A stretch of DNA of 64,000 bases from Bretschneidera sinensis (GCA_023935145.1 CM043699.1:67372638-67436637), one strand, 5' to 3'. Positions 44,999-56,880 are shown, counted from the first letter of the stretch. Notes: generated by a model not told the origin, from the letters alone. Numbers and translations are program-made.

Positions 44999-45540
44999 AT
45001 GTCCTACACTTGGCTTCATCATGCTCGACATTTGGTGACCAAGGCTTGATGTGCTTGGCATGATGAAGCCAATGCTTTTTGTATTGTGCTTGACATTCGA
45101 TGGCTTAGGCTTAAATTGTTTGGCATGATGTAGCCAAGGCTTGGTATTTTGCGCTTGCCGTGCGATAGCCGAGGCTTGAGGTGCTTGGCATGATAAAGCC
45201 AAAGCTTAGTGCATCATGCCCGGTGTGCTATGGTCAAAGCTTTGAGGTGCTTGGCATGATGAAGCCAAGGCGTATTATGTCATCCTCAACTTTTGGTGGC
45301 TGAGACTTAAAGTGCTTGGTATAATGTAGCCAAGACTTAATATGTCATGCTCAACGTATGGTGGCTGAGACTTAAAGTACTTGGCATGATGAACCCCAGA
45401 CATATTATGTCATGCTTGGCGTTCGGTGGCTAAGGCTTGAGGTGCTTAGCTTGATAAAGCCAAAGCTTATTGTATCATGGTCGATGGTCGGTAGCTGAGG
45501 CTTGAGGTGCTTGGAGTGATTTAGTCAAGGCTTGGTACTA
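44999..45540. repeat. Array block 4: units with CTTGGC..GCCAAG arms
   Basis: About eight units of roughly 70 bases. The shared core is GTGCTTGGCATGATGAAGCC followed by AAGGCTT; CTTGGC and GCCAAG form a six-base inverted pair around an eight-base loop. The spacer reads variants of atgtcatgctcgacgttcggtg. The change from block 3 is abrupt near 44999. Confidence 0.7.
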
Positions 45541-45890
45541 ATGCGCATGTAGCAAGTAGTGCGCGTAGCAAGTGGTGTGCATAGCCAGTAGTGTGCGAAC
45601 CATAGGTAGTGTGTGCGCAGGCTAAATGTGTGTGCAGGTAGTGTGCATATGCATTGGTCTCGAGCTCACTAATGTGCATAAGCACACATCTCGAGCTCAG
45701 TAATGTGCATGCAGTGCGCAAGCGCACTAGTCTAGAACTCGGCAGTGTGTGTGCACACTGCTCTCGGACTCGAGAGTGTGCATGAACTAGTCTCGGACTT
45801 GGTAGTGTATGTGTGCACTGGTCTCATATTCAGCAGAGCCTAATGTGCACTTTGACATCCATAGTGTGTGCTTTGGCACCAAGGGATGAG

Positions 45891-45973
45891 ACAAAATGGA
45901 TGAGGTGCAAAGGGTTACGGCAGGCCCTTGGAACAAGGAGCAAAGATCCAAAGGGAATGACTTGGAAGGAACC
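45891..45973. other. Flank between array and element H
   Basis: 83 bases without recognised homology. The last five (GAACC, 45969-45973) are the presumed left target copy of element H; its partner lies beyond the window. Confidence 0.4.
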
Positions 45974-47729
45974 TGATGAGGGCCAAATATTGCATATTTG
46001 GCCCCTTAATTTACATTTGTTAATTCTTTAATGGTATCCTAATATGATATTTTGTGTTAGTTCTATGATTTTTAATATTTTATAGGAAAGCAAAGGAAAT
46101 TGGGGATTTAATGTGAAAAAAATGCAAGCTGGAATCTGCTGTTGCGATCGAGCTCAGGAGACCTGCATCGAGCACAACAGCGCTCAAGTATTTATTTATA
46201 TGTTTAGCTTAGGAATTTGTTACTTTGAGTTGTTTTTTTCATTTTTTACAGGTTTACAAGCACTTGGAAAGGAATTTCACTAAATTGCCAGAATTGTCGT
46301 ACAGATCAGTCATTTTTGTGGGTTAAACACTATTGATTCAGGAAGAACCAGGAGATGAGCTATATATTCTTGGAAAGATCCAGATGTTTATTTTCTAGAG
46401 AATTTTACAACTCGTAAATATGATTTTTCTAGAGAAATTTATGGCAGTTTTAGTAGATAAAGATCAGGTTGTATTTCAGCGTGGTGAAGTGATTTTTGTG
46501 GATTAAACTGTAATGATTCAGGAAGAAACATGAGATGAGCCATATATGCTTGGAAAGATCCGGATTTCTATTTTCTGGAGAATTTCATGGCTTTTAAATA
46601 TGATTTTTCTAGAGAACATTATAGCAGAGTTAGTAGATAAAGGTCAGGCTGTACATGATTTCAACGTGGGTAGAAGTTTTGAAGGGCATGTGAAGGCTTA
46701 AATCCCACATCCCACATCGGTTGGAAACACATTCTACATCCCATTGCAGATTGGAAACACGTTGCACTCATGGAGTTCCCCTATAAAAGCTCCATTTCAC
46801 TTCATCAAATGGGTGTGCAATCTCGGAGGCTTTGCTACTAAGGGGTGCAATCTGGAGGATTTTGCTACCAATCGGGGGAAGCACCGTACAGCAACTGCTG
46901 GTGGAATTTCTCTCTCCTTGTATTGTTAGTTTTAATTTATTTCTTTTAAGTTTTAAAGTTTAATGTTTAGCACTTTAATGTTTGCTCTAATTTTTCCCTT
47001 GAGATTTTTGTTGTCCATTATATTTATGGGTAACTAAATTCTCAAGTGGGGCTAAGGATGAACTTGCACAGTAGATGATATTTTTGTTTATTTTTAAATT
47101 ATATATTTGATTTTTAATTACTAAAACTCTTTTGTTTTATTATTCTCAATTTATTGGCGATGTTTTCTTCTCCGAATAATCGTAGAATTTATTCTGTTTA
47201 TGGATTCAGTCATGCTTTCTCAATTAAATGGATTAGCTCTTTGATTATGTTTGAATCAATTATTTATCTATATTGATTTAATTCTTTGCTGCAATATCGC
47301 TTCCTGAGTATATTGTCATCGTTGGATTTTCTCAATAGTGATAATAATGTACGTATTTTAAAAGTGGTGAATGATTTTTCAAAGGGTAACATTTGGTTTA
47401 ATCTTGGTTTATAAATCTACACTTTCCGATTGGGAATTTTTGGAATTGAGTTCCCAATTGAGTTATTCAATGAATTAAGAATAATTAAAATACCATATTT
47501 GTGCAAGGGATTCCGGATGCTTTACTGCTTGTCAAATTTGAGTACTTTCTCTGTTAGTCACTTTGCTTCACTTTAATTTGCATTTAAAATTAATCTTTGT
47601 TCTCCATTAGTCATTTAATATTTTTCTTTAGTTTCTTTGTTCCTTCTACTATTCTTTAAATTTGTCTCTCTGTGGAATCGACACCCCAAAGTTGTGCTAC
47701 AACTACCCGTTATTCTTTGGGTGTAATCA
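45974..47729 (+). repeat. 5' LTR of element H
   Basis: 1756 bp, starts TGATGAGGGCC, ends GTAATCA. It has a GATCGAGCTC-like motif near 46146 and two tandem copies of a unit of about 175 bases (46335-46500 and 46512-46680, starting gattcaggaaga). The repeated word cccacatc lies near 46703, the TATA box TATAAAAG at 46782-46789, and a long AT-rich U5 ends in the block gtggaatcgacaccccaaag shared with D. Confidence 0.9.
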
Positions 47730-47734
47730 AATTT

Positions 47735-47752
47735 TGGCGCCGTTGTCGGTGA
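47735..47752 (+). other. Primer-binding site of element H (tRNA-Asp)
   Basis: TGGCGCCGTTGTCGGTGA, five bases after the LTR. It is the best-preserved primer site of the window in its first 11 bases. Confidence 0.88.
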
Positions 47753-47899
47753 GATGGTAGAAGAATAGTTAGATAGTTTTTCTTTTCAGCAGTTTGTAAA
47801 GGCGGTAACTTCGTTCCTTCTTTTAGCTTGCTGCATTATTTTTTTCTTTTTCCCTTCTTTCTTTTTATAGTATTTTTTTTTATTATTTTGTTACCTTGC

Positions 47900-49600
47900 A
47901 TGCACAGATATAGAGACGCCTTCGATAGATTTGCTTGTAAGCCTGTGCTAGAGTCAAAATCAAACTTTTTAAATCCTTTATTTGACAATCCATCTAGTCC
48001 TGAAGAAATGAGTGAGCACGGATATCAACCCACTAGGACCCTTCAGGATTACCTCCACCCTACACGCATAGCCACACCATCATGCATCATGTTTCTGGCT
48101 AATACTTGCCAAGTGGATTTTAAAACAAGGATGATACAGTTACTATCTACGTTCCATGGCTTTGAAAATGAAAACCCATATATGCACATTAGGGAGTTTG
48201 AGGAAGTAGTTGCGACTTTTCATAGTCAAAATGCAACTTATGACATGGTGAGACTTAAGTTCTTTCCTTTCTCTTTGAAGGATAGAGCTAAGAGTTGGCT
48301 ATACTCACTGAGACCACGATCAATTGGGTCATGGAATGAGATGACTCAGGTTTTCTTTAATAAATACTTTCCCGAACATAAGACCAACGCTTTAAAAAGG
48401 CAAATCTCCACCTTTGCACAAAAGGACAGTGAGACTTTGTATTAGTCTTGGGAGAGATTTAAGGAGTTGTTGAGTATGTGTCCTCACCATGGGTATGATA
48501 ATTGGCACTTAGTGAGCTATTTTTATGAGGGACTTATACCTAAAGTGCGCCAATTTGTGGAGATGATGTGTAATGGTGAGTTCTTACAGAAAGATCCTGA
48601 TAAGGCCATAGAATACCTCAATGAGCTTACTGAAAAAGCTCACACTTGGATTGGACCTAGTGCTACTGAGAGCATAAATGGGTCACTCCCTACAGTAAAC
48701 CTAAATAGTGGTGGAATTTACCTTCTCAGGGAAGACGATAACCTAAAGGCTAAGGTCGAGATGCTCACTAAGGAGCTAGATGTGTTAAAGACTAAGGACT
48801 TAAAGCCAACATACGTGGCTAATCATGTAAAGTCTTTTGGACCATGTTTTGTGTGTGGCGGGGTAGATCATCTTACTCAAGAGTGTCCCACATTTGCTGA
48901 GATGAGAGAGATGTATGAGGAACAATGTAATGCCTTAGGTATGTACAAGAAGCCTTTTCACCTTTCTCTAATACCTATAATCCGAGGTGGCGCAATCACT
49001 CCAATTTTAGCTGGAAGTCTAAAAACCAACCACCTACACAACCCCCTAGATCATATCTACACCATATCATGCACCTTCATCTTCTAGAAGTCCTTTAGAA
49101 GACATTTTGCATGCTTTTATTAAGGCACAGGGTAAGAGTAACCAAAAATGTGAATCTTTGATTACGCAGGTTATTGAAGAAAATAAGGAGATAAAGAGCC
49201 AAGTGTCCAAATTGATGAGTTCCTTGAGTGTGAATGAGCGAGGTAAGTTCCCTTCTCAAGCTCAGTCCACACCCTATGGTCAATACATGGCGCAAAATAA
49301 TCTGAAGGATGTGAATGCCATTGTGACACAAAGTGGTAAGTCATTACACATCCCAACAACGAACAAATCAGAGGATGTGGAAAAGGGTCAAGATAGTAGC
49401 GATGCCGAGCAACCCAAGGAACCTGAGGTGATAAAGAGTCCTATTAAGGTACCATTCCCTCAAGCTTTAAAATCAAGCATGCAAACTCTAAATCCAAACA
49501 ATGAAATCCTAGAGAATCTAAGGCAAGTAAAAATCAATCTTCTTCTTTTGTATGTGATTAAACAAGTTCCTACTTATGCAAAAGTTCTCAAGGATTTGTG
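47900..49600 (+). pseudogene. Athila gag of element H
   Basis: The start is placed at ATG 47900; the upstream 70 bases of the open frame are hydrophobic by chance. Landmarks: LHPTRIATPSCIMFLANT (48055), FHGFENENPYMHIREFEEV (48150), FFNKYFPEHKTNALKRQIS, a TAG (48443-48445) where B has Gln, NGEFLQKDPDKAIEYL, and an intact zinc knuckle CFVCGGVDHLTQEC (48847-48888). Two shifts near 48957 and 49060 split the NPRWRNHSNFSW region. A third frame from about 49100 continues into protease. It is closely related to D's gag. Confidence 0.9.
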
Positions 49601-50320
49601 TACAGTTAAGAGGAAGCACCATGTGAATAAGACAGTGTTCCTGATAGAGCAAGTTAGTGCTCTAATTGAGCAGCGGATTCCTCCCAAGTACAAGGATCCT
49701 GGTTGTCCAAGCATTGCATGCAGCATTGGAAATCATGAGGTTGGGCAAGCTTTGCTAGATTTAGGAGCTAACGTGAATTTAATGTCACATTCTATTTATT
49801 TGCAGTTGGGGTTGGAAGAAATCAAACCAACCACTGTGGTATTGCAATTGGCTGACCGTTTAGTCAAAGTACCCCGGGGTGTGATAGAGACTGTTTTAAT
49901 TCAAATTGACAAATTTTATTATCCTATTGATTTCCTAATCCTTGACACTAGCTCTGTTGTTGATATTACTTCTAAAATTCCTTTGATTTTAGATAGGCCT
50001 TTCCTTGTCACTGCCAATGCTCTTATTAATTATAAGAATGGGCTCATGAAGCTATCTTTTGGAAACATGACCCTCAAAGTGAATATCTTCTATATTACAA
50101 AACAGCCATAAGATGATGATGAGAGCCACCAGACATACATGATTGACTCACTTATGGATAGGGGAGTTTCTATAACTCATGATCTTGATCCCCTTGAGTA
50201 ATTTCTTGTTAATTCTGAGTTTGATTCTATCAGTGATCTATCTGATGTAGTTGATATTTGTGCTATTTTTGATAGAACTCAGGATTGTGGCACTCGGGCA
50301 TGGCAACCAAAGTTTGAGGA
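49601..50320 (+). pseudogene. Athila protease and linker of element H
   Basis: In frame with the last part of gag. Residues IEQRIPPKYKDPGCPSI lead to QALLDLGANVNLMSHSIY (about 49750) with an intact active-site Asp. Then come VVLQLADRLVKVPRG, DFLILDTSSVV and LDRPFLVTANALINY. A TAA (50109-50111) and a second (50200-50202) interrupt the acidic linker, which contains DDDESHQTYMIDSL; part of this survives in D. Confidence 0.88.
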
Positions 50321-51930
50321 GTTGCTTGAGAGAAGTGAAAAACAAATTCCTTCAAGTGTGGAAGCACCCAAAGTTGAATTGAAACCTCTGCCTAAGGGTT
50401 TAAAGCATGTTTTCCTTGGTCCAGGTGATACTTTTCCTGTTATTATCTCATCTGAATTGTCTGAGTCTCAATGTGAGAAATTAATTCGGACCCTAAGTGA
50501 GCATAAGTCAGCCTTAGGTTGGAGCATGGCTTATATAAAAGGTGTTAGTCCCCTGGTCTGTTCTCATAAAATTAATTTGGAGGAAGGAACTGGCCCTCGT
50601 AGAGACCCCCAGCGTAGACTTAATCCCACTATGAAAGAAGTTGTGAAGAATGAAGTGTTGAAACTATTAGATGCGGGAATCATATATCCTATTGCTGATA
50701 GTAAATGGGTAAGTCCTACACAGGTTGTTCCTAAAAAGTCAGGTGTTACTGTGGTGAAGAATGACTTGGGAAAGTTAGTTCCTATAAAAACTTGTGACTA
50801 GGTGGCGGATGTGCATTGATTACAAAAAATTGAATGCTGCCACCCGAAAAGACCATTTTGCCCTCCCTTTTATTGATCAAATTCTTGAGCGTGTTGTTGG
50901 TCATCCTTTCTATTGTTTCTTGGATGGTTATTCTGGTTATCATCAAATTGAAATTGTATTAGAAGACCAAGATAAAACCACTTTCACTTGTCCTTTTGGT
51001 ACTTATGTTTTTCGTAGAATGCCATTTGGATTGTGTAATGCACCTGCTACTTTTCAACGTTGCATGATGAGTATTTTTAGTGACATTGTTAAAAATTTCA
51101 TGGAAGTTTTTATGGATGACTTGACTGTTTTTGGATCTTCTTTTGATGCATGCTTATTTAATTTAGAGAGAGTATTGACTCGTTGTGAGGAGAAGGAATT
51201 AGTTTTGAGTTGGGAAAAATGCCACTTTATAGTACCTTCAGGTATTGTTTTAGGGCATATTATTTCTTCTAGGGGGATAGAGGTTGATCAATCTAAGATT
51301 GAATTAATCTCTAAGTTGCCTACACCTAGGACAGTAAAGGATGTGATATCCTTTCTTGGTCATGCAGGCTGTTATAAGAGGTTCATACAGAATTTTTCCA
51401 CCATATCTAGACCACTATATGACCTCATAATTAAAGATGCCCCATTTGAGTGGACACAAGCTTGTCAAGAGGCCTTTAAACTGCTAATTGGCAAGCTTAC
51501 TTCAGCACCCATAATGCAGTCACCTGATTGGACTTTACTTTTTGAGATCATGTGTGATGCTAGTGACTTTGCTATAGGTGTTGTTCTTGGACAGCGAAGG
51601 GAGGGGAAGCCTTTTGTCATTTACTATGCTAGTAGAACTCTAAATAGTGCTCAGATGAATTATTCCACCACTGAAAAATAGTTACTAGCTGTAGTGTTTG
51701 CTTTGGATAAGTTTTGTGCTTACTTGATTAGTTCTCCTATTATTATTTTCACAGATCATGCAGCCCTTAAGTACTTTCTTACAAGGAAGGATGTTAAGGC
51801 GCGACTAATACAGTGGATTTTACTTTTGTAGGAATTTGGCATCACTATCAAAGATGAGAAAGGAGTAGAGAACATAGTGGCTGACCATCTCTCGAGGCTC
51901 ACATTTGGGGACACCTCTGACCACCTGCCA
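50321..51930 (+). pseudogene. Athila RT and RNase H of element H
   Basis: RT begins with EAPKVELKPLPKGLKHVFLG (50361) and TMKEVVKNEVLKLLDAGI. One extra base near 50790 shifts the frame; then RMCIDYKKLNAATRKDHF, FLDGYSGYHQIEI, MPFGLCNAPATFQRC (51018) and FMDDLTVFG (51114) with the catalytic pair. RNase [16 protein letters not shown] (51550), TAG at 51679-51681 where relatives have Glu, then FTDHAALKYFL, a second TAG near 51829 (Gln in relatives) and VADHLSRL (51880). Domain content is complete; only stops and the one shift prevent expression. Confidence 0.92.
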
Positions 51931-53189
51931 ATCAGGGATGATTTTCCCGATGAACATTTACTTTCTATTACCTCTCTACCATGGTTTGCTTATATTGTGA
52001 ATTATTTGGCAGTAGGTGAGATACCGGTGGATTGGAGCGCTCAGGACAAGAGGAAGTTCATGACTGAGGTACATAATTTCTATTGGGATGACCCTTTTCT
52101 TTTCAAATACTGCCCTGACCAAATTTTAAGGCGTTGCATCCCTGATGAAGAGATTGCTAGGGTCTTGGAATTTTGTCACTCCCAAGCTTGTGGGGCCACT
52201 TTTCAATGAAGAAAACTGCTGCAAAAATTCTACAGTGTGGATTTTATTGGCCCACCTTATTTAATGATGCCCTTAAACCCAATTTTAGTGATTGAACTTT
52301 TTGATTGTTGGGGCATTGATTTTATTGATTTTATGTTAATATATTATTGTGGCAGTAGATTATGTGTTAAAATGGGTAGAGGCAGCAGCTTGCAGGAGCA
52401 ATGATATAGGACGGTAATTAAATTTTCTCAAATAAAATGTGTTATCTCAATTTGGTACACCACGTGTTATCATTAGTGACCGGGGTACGCATTTTTGCAA
52501 CCATTCTTTTGAAGCTTTGATGAAAAAAATATGGGTTGGTGCATAAGACCTCTACTACCTACCAGCCCCAGACAAGTGGACAGGTAGAACTTGCAAACAG
52601 GTAAATTAGGCAAATTTTTGAAAAAACAGTCAACCCGGATCGCAAAGATTGGTCTTTGAGACTAGTTGATGCGCTTTGGGCCTACCGTACAACTTTCAAA
52701 ACTCCCTTAGGTATGTCACCTTGTAGGCTTGTTTTTTGGAAAGCCTTGCCACTTACCTGTAGAGCTCGAGCATCGAGCTTATTGGGCCATCAAGCATTTC
52801 AATTTTGACATGGGAGAAGCAGATAAGCTTAGAAAATTTAAGTTAACCGAAATAGAGGAGTTGAGAAATGATGCTTATGAGAACTCTATAATCTATAAAG
52901 CTAAAATAAAAGCATTTCATGATAAAAATGTTTGAGAAAAACATTTAAGTCTAATGATCGAGTGTTCTTATATGATTCTAGACTCCATAAGCACCCAGGA
53001 AAACTTCGGTCTAAGTGGGCTGGCCCTTTTGTAGTGAAGAATGTTTCTGCAAATGGGGTAGTAGAAATAGAGGACCGTAAGGATGGTCGGATCTTTAAAG
53101 TAAATGGTCAACGCCTTAAAGTATTAATTGATAGGCAAGGTCTGGAAGTAGAAGACATTCTACTTATGGATCTAATCTATCGACCTTGA
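51931..53189 (+). pseudogene. Degraded integrase of element H
   Basis: The zinc finger keeps its His region in altered form (LEFCHSQACGATF, 52165-52205, second His lost) and the Cys pair is deleted: sequence jumps from YWPTLF-like residues to VIELFDCWGIDF (about 52290). The core has several shifts (52340-52700). The C-terminus is open again: [20 protein letters not shown] (52733), IEELRNDAYENS, then after a shift at about 52932 FLYDSRLHKHPGKLRSKW. The end is TGA at 53187-53189. No ORF3 follows. Confidence 0.88.
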
Positions 53190-54528
53190 CCACACCACGC
53201 ATGTATGTTTTTTTTCTTTCTTTATTTGTTTTGTTTTTATTGTTTTTTTCATATTTCATATTACTTTTTATTTTTAATATTTTTTTTGTTTTCTAGTATT
53301 GCTTTGGTATTTCTTTTTCAGGGACAATGTGTGCATTAGTTCAAGTTTGGGGTGTGCTATGAGCCATGCCAGTCCAGATAATTCTCCATCTCCCAGGTCA
53401 GATCTTTCCATGTTATTCACACATTAGGGACACTGTGTACTTTAAGTTTGGGGGTATAAGAGACATATTCACATTAACACACATTTTTTCCCAGTTTTTT
53501 TTTATATATTATTGAAAAGATAAATGCATGTTCATGATTGTTTTAAAATTTTGGTTGATCTAAACAATATTGTGATGTGATTTCATTGGAAAACTTAAAA
53601 TCGTGCACACATGATCTGATGATAGAATTTTAAAGTTTAGTTACTTACCTTAGGCATTTTAGAATTCACATGTTTGATCTAATCTGACACGAGCACATTA
53701 GCACATAATCATGTGAGGTATGACATGTGGTTTTAATGTGTATATTCCATGGTTTAGTTGATTCCGGATGACTTGTTGGATGGACACTTTGGCACAAAAA
53801 AAAATACTCATAATGATCATTGACAAACTTTCCACTCAGTAACTGGACCTCTTACCTCAGTAAGCAGTAAGTGTTCACATCAAAATGTGGGAATTTTGCT
53901 CTTGATGATCATTAACAAACTTTCCACTGAGTAACAGGACCTCTTGCCTCAGTAAGCAGTGAGTGTTCACGTCAAACGGTGGGAATTTTGCTTTGTTTTA
54001 TAACTTTTTTTACTCGAGTTAGTAAGTCCTTAGGGGTATCTTTACACCTATTGCCTTAAAACCATCTGGTTTGGGAGTCATTGACTCAACACTCGCTACA
54101 TAGGTCAATTAGAAAGCTTAAGGGAACTAAACATGGCGAGCCTCATAATAAAAGAAAGAAGCAAATAAAACTATGCCATTGTTGTTTATTCTAATGGGAA
54201 ATTCGGTGAATCTTCAGACATGAAGACATTCCACATTGGAGTTATTTGGAAGCTTCATTTTTATGTGCTAGTTCACTTTACACAGATTCGAGCTTGTTAT
54301 GCCTTAGCCGGCCTCTTGTAAGTAATTAGATTTTAAAATTCCTATTCATTTCAAAGATGGGTTTATATTTTAAGCTTGCTCATGAATGAATATCATGGTT
54401 TTGTGTGCTACTTAAATTTTTGGACACCATGAATGATGGATTTATCTTTGTGTTCTTCGTTTTTCATTTACTTTTTTTTATTATTTTGTTTTGCTAAGGG
54501 ACTAGCAAAATGTAAGTTTGGAGGTATT
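53190..54528 (+). other. 3' non-coding region of element H
   Basis: Order as in A and C: G-tract copies AAGTTTGGGG (53343) and AAGTTTGGGGGT (53443-53455), the gagtaactgg..cctcagtaagc repeat twice (about 53826-53895 and 53916-53990), hairpins AAACCATCTGGTTT (54059-54072) and GAGTCATTGACTC (54075-54087), and last the polypurine tract AAGTTTGGAGGTATT (54514-54528). The block with GACGTTAAACTTAG seen in A, C and D is not found here. Confidence 0.72.
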
Positions 54529-55539
54529 TGATGAGTGCCAAATATTGCATATTTTGGCCCCTTAATTTATATTTGTTAATTCTTTAGTTGTGTCCTAATC
54601 TGATATTTTGTGTTAGTTCACTGATTTTTAATGTTTTATAAGACTGCAAAGGAAATTGGGGATTTAAGGTGAAAAAAATGCAAAAGCTGGAATCTGCTGT
54701 TGGGATCGAGCTCAGGAGACTTGTGATCGAGCGCAACAGCACTCAAGTATTTATTTATATGTTTAGCTTAGGAATTTGTTACTTTGAGTTGTTTTTTTCG
54801 TTGTTTTACAGGCTTACAAGCACTGGGAAAGGAGTTTCACTAAATTGCCAGAATTGCCCGTACATATCAGTCATTTTTGCGGATTAAACTGTATTGATTC
54901 AGGAAGAACCAGGAGATGCACCATATAAGCTTGGAAAGATCCAGATGTCTATTTTCTGGTGAATTTTATGGCTCATAAATATGATTTTTCTAGAGAAAGT
55001 TATGGCAGTTTTAGTAGACAAAGGTCAGGTTGTGGGTGATTTCAACATGGCAGAAGTGATTTTTACGGATTAAACTGTAATGATTCAAGAAGAAACAGGA
55101 GCTAAGCCATATATTCTTGGAAAAATCCGGATGTCTATTTTCTAGAGAATTTTATGGCTCATAAATATGATTTTTCTAGAGAAAGTTATGGCAAATTTAG
55201 TAGACAAAGGTCAAGCTATGCATAATTTCAGCATGGACAGAAGTTTTGAAGGGCATGTGAAGGCTTAAATCCCACATCCCACATCGGTTGGAAACACATT
55301 CTACATCCAACATCCCACATCCCACATTGGATTGGAAACACATTGCACTCATGGAGTTCCCCGATAAAAGCCCAATTTCACTTCATCAAATGGGTGTGCA
55401 ATCTTGGAGGCTTTGCTACCAAGGGGTGCAATTTGGAGGATTTTGCTACCAATCGGGGGAAGCACCGCACAGCAGCTGCGGGTGGAATTTCTCTCTGAAA
55501 ATATTGTTAGTTTTAATTTATTTCTTTTTAGTTTTAAAG
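54529..55539 (+). repeat. 3' LTR of element H, left part
   Basis: It matches 45974-46960 (TGATGAGTGCC start, GATCGAG motif near 54713, two tandem units at about 54893-55060 and 55080-55240, repeated cccacatc, TATA-like gataaaag). It breaks off after tagttttaaag, where copia I begins. TAAAG (55535-55539) is the presumed left target copy for I. Confidence 0.88.
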
Positions 55540-56436
55540 TGTTGACCCTGAATGATTTTGATAGTGACAAAAATCTTAATTAAGCACTAATGAATATTAC
55601 TTAAGTGATACAGATTGTTAATAGTGCTTATACATCAAAGGGGATCAAGATTATAGAAATTGGTTAATCAAAGTTGATGATCTCAAAAGTCAATAAGCCC
55701 TCCAAAAGATCAAATTCAAGGAGAATAATTTAAATTCAACTTCAAAGATAATAAGGATAAATTATAGGTTTGAATCCTAAGATACACTTTGTAAGCATTT
55801 CAATTTTTATGAGCTAATTATATTTGCATTGCATTTTATTATATAGTCTTAATTAATTGAAGATATAAAATCTCCACATGATTTTATTAAATTCAAATAA
55901 ATTCTTTGGGCTCAATACTTAACATTCTCTAATTGAACTTAAGAAGAATTTATGTTGACATAGAAAATTACTTGAGCATTTGTAATATATCATTCTTCAT
56001 ATATCTTGCACACACATTATGCTTAAATTTGTAATATGTTTTGTCATCATCAAAACCGCCTCAATCAAGAAATTGATTAGATTAGTTTTGATGATAATAA
56101 AACACTTTTGAAGTGTTTAACTCGTGTGTTTAATGTGCAAGAAAGTTTGATTCAATTAGGAGATTTTTTGGAACTCAAAAATCCAAAAAGAAAAAAGAGA
56201 TATGAAGAAAATTGATGCTGAAAACACTGTTCATCCTGAAAACACTGAAGCAGCGCACAAATACTGACCCAGTCGACTGGGTGCTTGAAAAGTCAGTTTT
56301 CACATTAGTTATAAAGGACAGCTGACTGCCGTAAGTGGACAGTTGACTGGGCACGTTACAACAACTATATTTTTTAATTTAAACTTGTCTCCAACGGCTC
56401 TATTTTGTCTCCAACGACTAGAAGACTTCAAGACAC

Positions 56437-56445
56437 TATAAATAG
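56437..56445 (+). promoter_or_regulatory. TATA box of copia I
   Basis: TATAAATAG in cactataaatagagc; the same box is at 63606-63614 in the 3' LTR. Confidence 0.75.
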
Positions 56446-56699
56446 AGCTTCAAAGGTCATTTGAAAATAGGAGAAACATTCTACAACAAAGTATTAAAGC
56501 ACAATCTTTATTCTCTTCTTCTTGAGCCAAAAACTCCATTATCAAGCTATAAGCTATTGAGAGAGAAAATATTGAGTTGTAATCTTCATTGAGAAATCTC
56601 TCTCTTGTTTGTTTGTTTCAAACTTTCCTTTCATTATCTTGTTAAAAGAGTTGGTGTAACTCTTGTGAGAGTTTCTAAGCGAGCTAGTGAGTGTTGGGC

Positions 56700-56880
56700 A
56701 TATACACTTCAGTTTGAGCAACACTTGTAAGTTGCTTGTGTTACAGTTTGAGAAACACCCGTAAGTTGCTTGTGTTCGGTTTGAGCAACACCCGTGAAGT
56801 TGCTTGCATTCAGTTTGTGCAACACCCGTGAAGTTGCTTGCATTCAGTTTGTGCAACACCCGTGAAGTTGCTTGTTTTAG
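56700..56880 (+). repeat. Tandem repeats of about 38 bases in the LTR of I
   Basis: Five units, roughly 'cagtttgagcaacacccgtgaagttgcttg' with variants. Each carries the arms AGCAAC and GTTGCT around an eight- to nine-base loop, best kept in the units that begin gagcaac. They lie 260-440 bases after the TATA box, so they should be transcribed. The array recurs at 63878 and runs to the window end. Confidence 0.8.

Larger units (their letters stand above)
43498..45890. repeat. Composite minisatellite array of several unit types
   Basis: About 2.4 kb of degenerate tandem repeats. Block 1 (43498-43826): units of about 22-25 bases around AGTGTGCGYAGTGAGC. Block 2 (43827-44190): about 20-base units around GTGGTCTCGGC. 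A transitional stretch follows to 44390. Block 3 (44390-44998): units of about 80 bases. Block 4 (44999-45540): units of about 70 bases. Block 5 (45541-45860) returns to block 1 and 2 words. Frames on the minus strand here are products of the repeats, not genes. The array starts inside the broken RT of G and ends at element H. Tat/Ogre elements are known to carry tandem repeats in their non-coding parts, so it may descend from G; this is inference. Confidence 0.75.
45974..55539 (+). mobile_element. Athila-type element H, 3' LTR interrupted by copia I
   Basis: 5' LTR 45974-47729, tRNA-Asp primer site, gag, protease, RT, RNase H, damaged integrase, 3' non-coding region, polypurine tract and the first 1011 bases of the 3' LTR (54529-55539). 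Element I begins at 55540, and the rest of H should lie after I outside the window. Its LTR shares modules with C and D, its gag resembles B and D, and its 3' non-coding region resembles A and C. It is therefore a mosaic relative to its neighbours. Confidence 0.9.

Noticed and set aside
43498..45890. CRISPR-like array
   Set aside because: Units touch each other without unique spacers, vary in length and sequence, and the context is plant retroelements. It is a degenerate minisatellite.
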